DNA of 7,990 nt from the NCBI GenBank assembly GCA_905209725.1, contig CAJLTZ010000095.1:1-7990 (forward strand), read 5' to 3'. Below, piece after piece: positions 5,528 through 7,990 of the stretch. A model generated the notes under the pieces. It saw only the letters and a list, made by a program, of their open reading frames with translations, made no database searches and was not told the origin of the DNA. This DNA comes from an uncultured Muribaculaceae bacterium (GTDB lineage Bacteria > Bacteroidota > Bacteroidia > Bacteroidales > Muribaculaceae). The number at the start of each line of letters is the position of its first letter. Positions within the stretch are counted from its first letter, which is position 1. The translations under genes and the position numbers were made by a program.

Positions 5528-6466
5528 GAAGGGTTTGCGGTATTTGTCTTTGTCGGCGATCTCCTCGAGGATGGAGAGGTAGGAGGCGAAACGGCTCTCG
5601 GAGATGAGATGCTCTTCGAGGGCCTGCCGCACGGCACATCCTGGCTCGCCGGTGTGCTTGCAATCGCCATAACGACATTCCCTGCCATATCGGAATATCT
5701 CCGGGAAATAATGCGACACCTCGCTCGCCTTGAAGTCAATGGTCCCGAATCCCTTGACACCTGGCACGTCAATCAACTGCCCACCATCGGGCAACGGCAC
5801 CATCTCGGAGAAGGTTGTGGTGTGGGTGCCGGTGTGATGAATATCCGACACGCGGCCGGTCTTGAGTTCGGCTCCGGGCACCAATGCATTGATCAGCGAG
5901 GATTTGCCCACGCCACTGTTGCCTGCCAACAGAGTGGTCTTATCATGTAGAAACTCTCGCAACTCACCTATCCCCTCCCCTGAAACCGCGGAGACCTTGA
6001 ACACAGGATAGCCAATCGAAGTATACAGAATCCGAAGGCCTTCAGCCAGTTCGTGGTCGTCATCGTCCCAGATATCCTCCTTGTTGAGCACGAGAGCCGC
6101 CGGCACGGCATAAGCCTCTGCGGTGGCAAGGAAACGGTCGATAAAAGTGGTTGGAGTGAATGGATCGCGTATGGAAACCACGAGCAGGGTGCAATCGATA
6201 TTGGCCGCAAGGATGTGCGACTCCTTGGAGAGATTGGAGGCACGGCGGATTATATAGTTGCGCCGTGGGGCGATAGCCGTGATGTAGTCGGCATCATCTG
6301 CGGCCTTGGTGACGCTGACCCGGTCACCTACGGCCACCGGGTTGGTGGTGCGTATTCCCTTGATTCTAAAATTCCCTTTCACGCGGCAGTTCGTTTCGCT
6401 GCCGTCGTCGAGGCGCACCAGAAAACTGGAGCCGGTGTTGCGTATCACTATTCCTTCGCGGTTCAT
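5525..6466 (-). CDS. rsgA: Ribosome small subunit-dependent GTPase RsgA
   Basis: RsgA is a cytoplasmic GTPase that acts in late maturation of the 30S ribosomal subunit. The 313-aa protein has the family's three parts: an N-terminal OB fold (about 1-65), a circularly permuted GTPase domain in the order G4 NKED (128-131), G5 SAV (159-161), G1 GNSGVGKSS (182-190), G2 threonines in HHTGTHTTT (210-218) and G3 DVPG (233-236), and a C-terminal zinc site (C264, C269, H271, C277). Length is normal and all key residues are present. The ATG at 6466 is well supported by the start of the OB fold. Its promoter region carries a 31-bp tandem duplication (6487-6548). It is the first gene before porQ, and read-through into porQ is possible because I see no terminator between them. 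Confidence 0.96.
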   Translation of the reverse strand: MNREGIVIRNTGSSFLVRLDDGSETNCRVKGNFRIKGIRTTNPVAVGDRVSVTKAADDADYITAIAPRRNYIIRRASNLSKESHILAANIDCTLLVVSIRDPFTPTTFIDRFLATAEAYAVPAALVLNKEDIWDDDDHELAEGLRILYTSIGYPVFKVSAVSGEGIGELREFLHDKTTLLAGNSGVGKSSLINALVPGAELKTGRVSDIHHTGTHTTTFSEMVPLPDGGQLIDVPGVKGFGTIDFKASEVSHYFPEIFRYGRECRYGDCKHTGEPGCAVRQALEEHLISESRFASYLSILEEIADKDKYRKPF

Positions 6467-6486
6467 GTTGTGCAGTAATTATATGG

Positions 6487-6548
6487 GAAGTTCCTCCCTG
6501 TATGCAAAATTAATAAAGAAGTTCCTCCCTGTATGCAAAATTAATAAA
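6487..6548. repeat. Perfect 31-bp tandem duplication in the rsgA upstream region
   Basis: Positions 6487-6517 (starting GAAGTTCCTCCCTGTATGCA) are repeated exactly at 6518-6548. On the minus strand each copy contains TAATTTTG, a full match to the TAnnTTTG -7 box, and AGGGAGG, which looks like a ribosome binding site but lies 26 nt from the rsgA start. The lack of any difference between the copies points to a recent duplication. Confidence 0.9.
6505..6543 (-). promoter_or_regulatory. Candidate rsgA promoter(s) within the duplication
   Basis: TAATTTTG occurs at 6505-6512 and 6536-6543. For the proximal box the TTTG of the distal copy (6536-6539) lies 23 nt upstream, slightly longer than the usual 19-21. 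For the distal box an ATTG (6566-6569) lies 22 nt upstream, inside the terminator of the preceding gene. The leader from the proximal box would be about 30 nt. Which box is used is unclear. Confidence 0.45.
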
Positions 6549-6577
6549 AAAGAAGGATTGAGAACCAATCCTTCTTT
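6549..6577 (-). terminator. Intrinsic terminator of the winged-helix gene
   Basis: A perfect 12-bp stem (AAAGAAGGATTG with CAATCCTTCTTT) and a 5-nt loop lie 52 nt past the stop codon of the 68-aa gene. On the minus strand the stem ends in a run of T residues (CTTCTTTTTTATT). It directly abuts the duplicated rsgA promoter region, so the two transcription units are tightly packed. Confidence 0.85.
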
Positions 6578-6629
6578 AATATTGTCATTGGGGGCATAGT
6601 TGCCCAGGGGGATTTGTCACATGGATTTC

Positions 6630-6836
6630 TCAGACGAGAGCCACAATTATGTCCTCGTCATTCTCCGTGATGGTGATCTTGCCTTCACGGCCAAGCCAAC
6701 CAAGGGCTGCCATCATCTCATCTTTTTTGAGCTTTGTGGCTTTCTTGATTCCTTTGATACCAAGCATACGGGTGTCGGAACTTTCGAGGGCTTTGTAAAC
6801 CTCGCCCGACCAGGTGCCAATTGATTCAATGTTCAT
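6630..6836 (-). CDS. Small winged helix-turn-helix protein (DUF2582-like)
   Basis: The 68-aa protein resembles the short winged-helix family of Bacteroidota annotated as DUF2582. The predicted order is helix (GEVYKALESSD), helix (GIKGIKKATKL), recognition-type helix (KKDEMMAALGWLGREG) and a beta wing (KITITENDEDIIVAL). Such proteins have the fold of DNA-binding regulators, but the targets are unknown and the role in this organism cannot be stated. Length matches the family, so it is complete. It is a single-gene unit with a very good promoter (6933-6964), a leader of about 90 nt, and a strong terminator (6549-6577). Confidence 0.85.
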   Translation of the reverse strand: MNIESIGTWSGEVYKALESSDTRMLGIKGIKKATKLKKDEMMAALGWLGREGKITITENDEDIIVALV

Positions 6837-6932
6837 TGCTATAAAATTTAAATTAAACTTACTTATTCAAATTCATATCAGAGAAACTTAAGAGGAAGGT
6901 GTGTCAGCTTCCTATTCGTTGCAAATGATGCA

Positions 6933-6964
6933 CAAAATTAGTACAAAAATTTGGAATTGCCAAA
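6933..6964 (-). promoter_or_regulatory. Consensus Bacteroidetes promoter of the winged-helix gene
   Basis: On the minus strand TTTG (6961-6964), exactly 20 nt of spacer, then TAATTTTG (6933-6940) match both boxes of the Bacteroidetes consensus. Expected transcription start is near 6926, giving a long leader of about 90 nt that contains a small hairpin (AGGAAG/CTTCCT, 6-bp arms). Confidence 0.8.
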
Positions 6965-7144
6965 GAATTAGCAAATTAATGCATAATTATTTGAAATTTT
7001 GCATCACGGACGCCTAACAGCATCGCCCGCTGACGTGGTAAGCAGATACGTTGAAGTGGAGCTTTGCTATCCTCAGCCTCTCTATGAATATAACACGCTT
7101 TTTGGCGCAAATGTTTGCAAATTTTGCGGCTTACAGGCATAAGG
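6965..7144. other. Intergenic stretch with no supported gene
   Basis: The only reading frame (61 codons, minus strand, 6976-7161) has no recognisable domain, runs into the downstream hairpin and has no promoter. I see no RNA gene. The stretch contains several AT-rich TTTG/CAAA words but none in promoter spacing apart from the site at 6933-6964. Confidence 0.5.
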
Positions 7145-7173
7145 AAGGGGATTATCCTCACGGATATCCCCTT
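7145..7173 (-). terminator. Candidate terminator hairpin downstream of the TonB-C gene
   Basis: AAGGGGAT-T-ATCC pairs with GGAT-ATCCCCTT as a 12-bp stem with one bulged T and a TCAC loop. It lies about 95 nt past the stop codon of the TonB-C gene. There is no clear T-run on either strand, so termination is uncertain. Confidence 0.4.
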
Positions 7174-7219
7174 TCAGAATGCTAAAAATCAAAACTAAAC
7201 TATATCTATTCTCTTTATA

Positions 7220-7261
7220 AGTCAGAAGTCAGAGTTATGAGGTGAGAGGTCGGAGGTCGGA
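7220..7261. repeat. Heptamer array (RGTCRGA) downstream of the TonB-C gene
   Basis: Six consecutive 7-bp units: AGTCAGA, AGTCAGA, GTTATGA, GGTGAGA, GGTCGGA, GGTCGGA. The array ends 7 bp from the stop codon of the TonB-C gene. The unit differs from the ATTCAAA arrays but the period is the same. Confidence 0.75.
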
Positions 7262-7268
7262 GTCATTC

Positions 7269-7712
7269 CTATTTGCGGAAGGGGACTGTGCGGACCACAC
7301 GGGTGGGCACTGCCTGGCCGTTGATTTTGCCGGGAGTCCATTCGGGCATCTTGCTGAGGATGCGGATTGCCTCTTTATTGAGGGAGGGTTCCACGCCACG
7401 CAACACGCTTATATGGCTCACGCTGCCGTCTGTGTTGACTACAAAGGAGCAGGTCACTCTGCCCTGGATTCCCTTTTTATAAGCACGTTCGGGATATTTG
7501 CGGGTTTTGTTGATAAAGGTGATCATATTGCCGTCGCCGCCTGGGAAGGTTGGTTTTTCGGTGACATAGTCATATTCAAACACCTCGATATAGCAGGCGT
7601 TGCCGTGATGGTTGGTGCCGATGTTCACCCTGCAGGTCTGAGCCTTGGCACCGGATGCAATCCCGAAGATTGCCCCGAAAATAAACATTACCGCAGGTAA
7701 AAGTCTTCTCAT
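7269..7712 (-). CDS. Energy transducer TonB C-terminal-domain protein
   Basis: The 147-aa protein has an N-terminal hydrophobic segment (LLPAVMFIFGAIFGIAS followed by GAKA-Q, a plausible signal peptidase site) and a TonB C-terminal domain at about 65-147: YPERAYKKGIQGRVTCSFVV, DGSVSHISVLRGVEPSLNKEAIRIL, MPEWTPGKINGQAVPTRVV and a final TVPFRK. Classical TonB couples the inner-membrane ExbB/ExbD motor to outer-membrane transporters through a long proline-rich linker. Here the linker is very short (about residues 26-64, with FPGG at 56-59), too short to span the periplasm if anchored in the inner membrane, so this may be a periplasmic TonB-C protein with another role. Cysteines at 27, 40 and 88 could form disulfides. 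It has its own promoter at 7785-7816. No TonB-dependent receptor is in the window. Confidence 0.85.
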   Translation of the reverse strand: MRRLLPAVMFIFGAIFGIASGAKAQTCRVNIGTNHHGNACYIEVFEYDYVTEKPTFPGGDGNMITFINKTRKYPERAYKKGIQGRVTCSFVVNTDGSVSHISVLRGVEPSLNKEAIRILSKMPEWTPGKINGQAVPTRVVRTVPFRK

Positions 7713-7784
7713 ATGATATTAGTTGCGTGGCTTCGGGAAATATCGGAAAAGATGAAGAGTGAAGCCGGGATGTTTCTTTGAGTG

Positions 7785-7816
7785 CAAATTTATAGAGTAT
7801 CGAGGAAATGTGCAAA
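7785..7816 (-). promoter_or_regulatory. Consensus Bacteroidetes promoter of the TonB-C gene
   Basis: On the minus strand TTTG (7813-7816), 20 nt of spacer, then TAAATTTG (7785-7792) match both consensus boxes. The leader would be about 65 nt and can pair GGCTTC with GAAGCC across a 26-nt loop, a weak structure. Confidence 0.8.
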
Positions 7817-7860
7817 GCAGAAAAGTATAATAATAGTTAATAATATTAAAAATCACGAGT

Positions 7861-7900
7861 CCGCGCGCAACACTTCGCTGATGCCGAGTGATGCGCGCGG
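7861..7900. repeat. GC-rich hairpin CCGCGCGCA/TGCGCGCGG
   Basis: Nine-bp perfect arms (7861-7869 and 7892-7900), then a 1-nt mismatch and further pairing of CACT with AGTG, make a long imperfect hairpin upstream of the TonB-C promoter. On the minus strand it is followed by GGACTCGTGATTTTT; on the plus strand by TTAATGATTTCTTTCTT. It may be a terminator for a gene to either side, or an intergenic hairpin repeat; the neighbour lies outside the window. Confidence 0.55.
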
Positions 7901-7919
7901 TTAATGATTTCTTTCTTCT

Positions 7920-7947
7920 GGCCTATGACCTATGCCTTAGACCCCAT
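7920..7947. repeat. Short heptamer array (GRCCTAT)
   Basis: GGCCTAT, GACCTAT, GCCTTAG and ACCCCAT follow each other in 7-bp steps with increasing divergence. This is a third unit sequence with the 7-bp period seen at 5493-5527 and 7220-7261. The remaining bases to the window end (7948-7990) contain GGGGCGACCGATTTTT and no recognisable gene. Confidence 0.45.
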
Positions 7948-7990
7948 CCCACAAAAAATGTTAACGCAGGGGCGACCGATTTTTGATGCA

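Noticed and set aside
6976..7161. 61-codon minus-strand ORF
   Set aside because: No recognisable domain, no promoter, and it overlaps the candidate terminator hairpin of the TonB-C gene.
7220..7261. Possible CRISPR array
   Set aside because: Units are 7 bp without spacers and no cas genes are present; it is a short tandem array.

Overview
The window looks like chromosomal DNA from a Bacteroidota member, most likely an order Bacteroidales gut-type bacterium (Muribaculaceae or Prevotellaceae are plausible; I cannot fix the genus from sequence alone). The reasons are a recognisable PorQ of the type IX secretion system (T9SS), a gingipain-like C25 peptidase, a secreted protein with a T9SS-type C-terminal sorting tail, a short TonB C-terminal-domain protein, and promoters that match the Bacteroidetes sigma pattern (TTTG, about 20 nt, TAnnTTTG) rather than the E. 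coli pattern.

All seven convincing genes lie on the minus strand, so transcription runs from right to left. From the right: a secreted or membrane-anchored TonB-C protein (7269-7712) with its own promoter; a 68-aa winged-helix protein (6630-6836) with a perfect-consensus promoter and a clean terminator; rsgA, the circularly permuted ribosome-assembly GTPase (5525-6466), whose promoter region carries a perfect 31-bp tandem duplication; porQ (4331-5356); a repeat-rich intergenic stretch (3825-4330); a 279-aa secreted protein with a T9SS-like tail (2985-3824), with promoter and terminator; a second repeat-rich stretch (2576-2984); a C25 cysteine peptidase lacking a visible signal peptide (404-2575); and, 17 nt downstream, a 118-aa exported protein (30-386) that looks like the N-terminal part of a larger family. 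No tRNA, rRNA, CRISPR array, transposase or integrase was found.

Functionally, the left half concerns T9SS: PorQ belongs to the surface apparatus, and the 279-aa protein and the C25 peptidase look like cargo families, although the peptidase here seems to have lost its export signal. The right half is housekeeping or small regulatory genes. The left three genes are visibly more AT-rich (about 37% GC in a sampled line) than porQ (about 48%) and rsgA (about 63%).

The non-coding DNA is the least ordinary part. It holds two copies of a mosaic GC-rich intergenic element (2681-2881 and 4066-4252), one with a perfect 26-bp inverted repeat; a perfect 44-bp palindrome that serves as a terminator; and short arrays with a strict 7-bp period but different unit sequences at four places, one running into the rsgA stop codon. 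These explain several ORF-like stretches that should not be annotated as proteins. I did not find a clearly new multi-gene system; the best candidates for follow-up are the repeat element family and the heptamer arrays.
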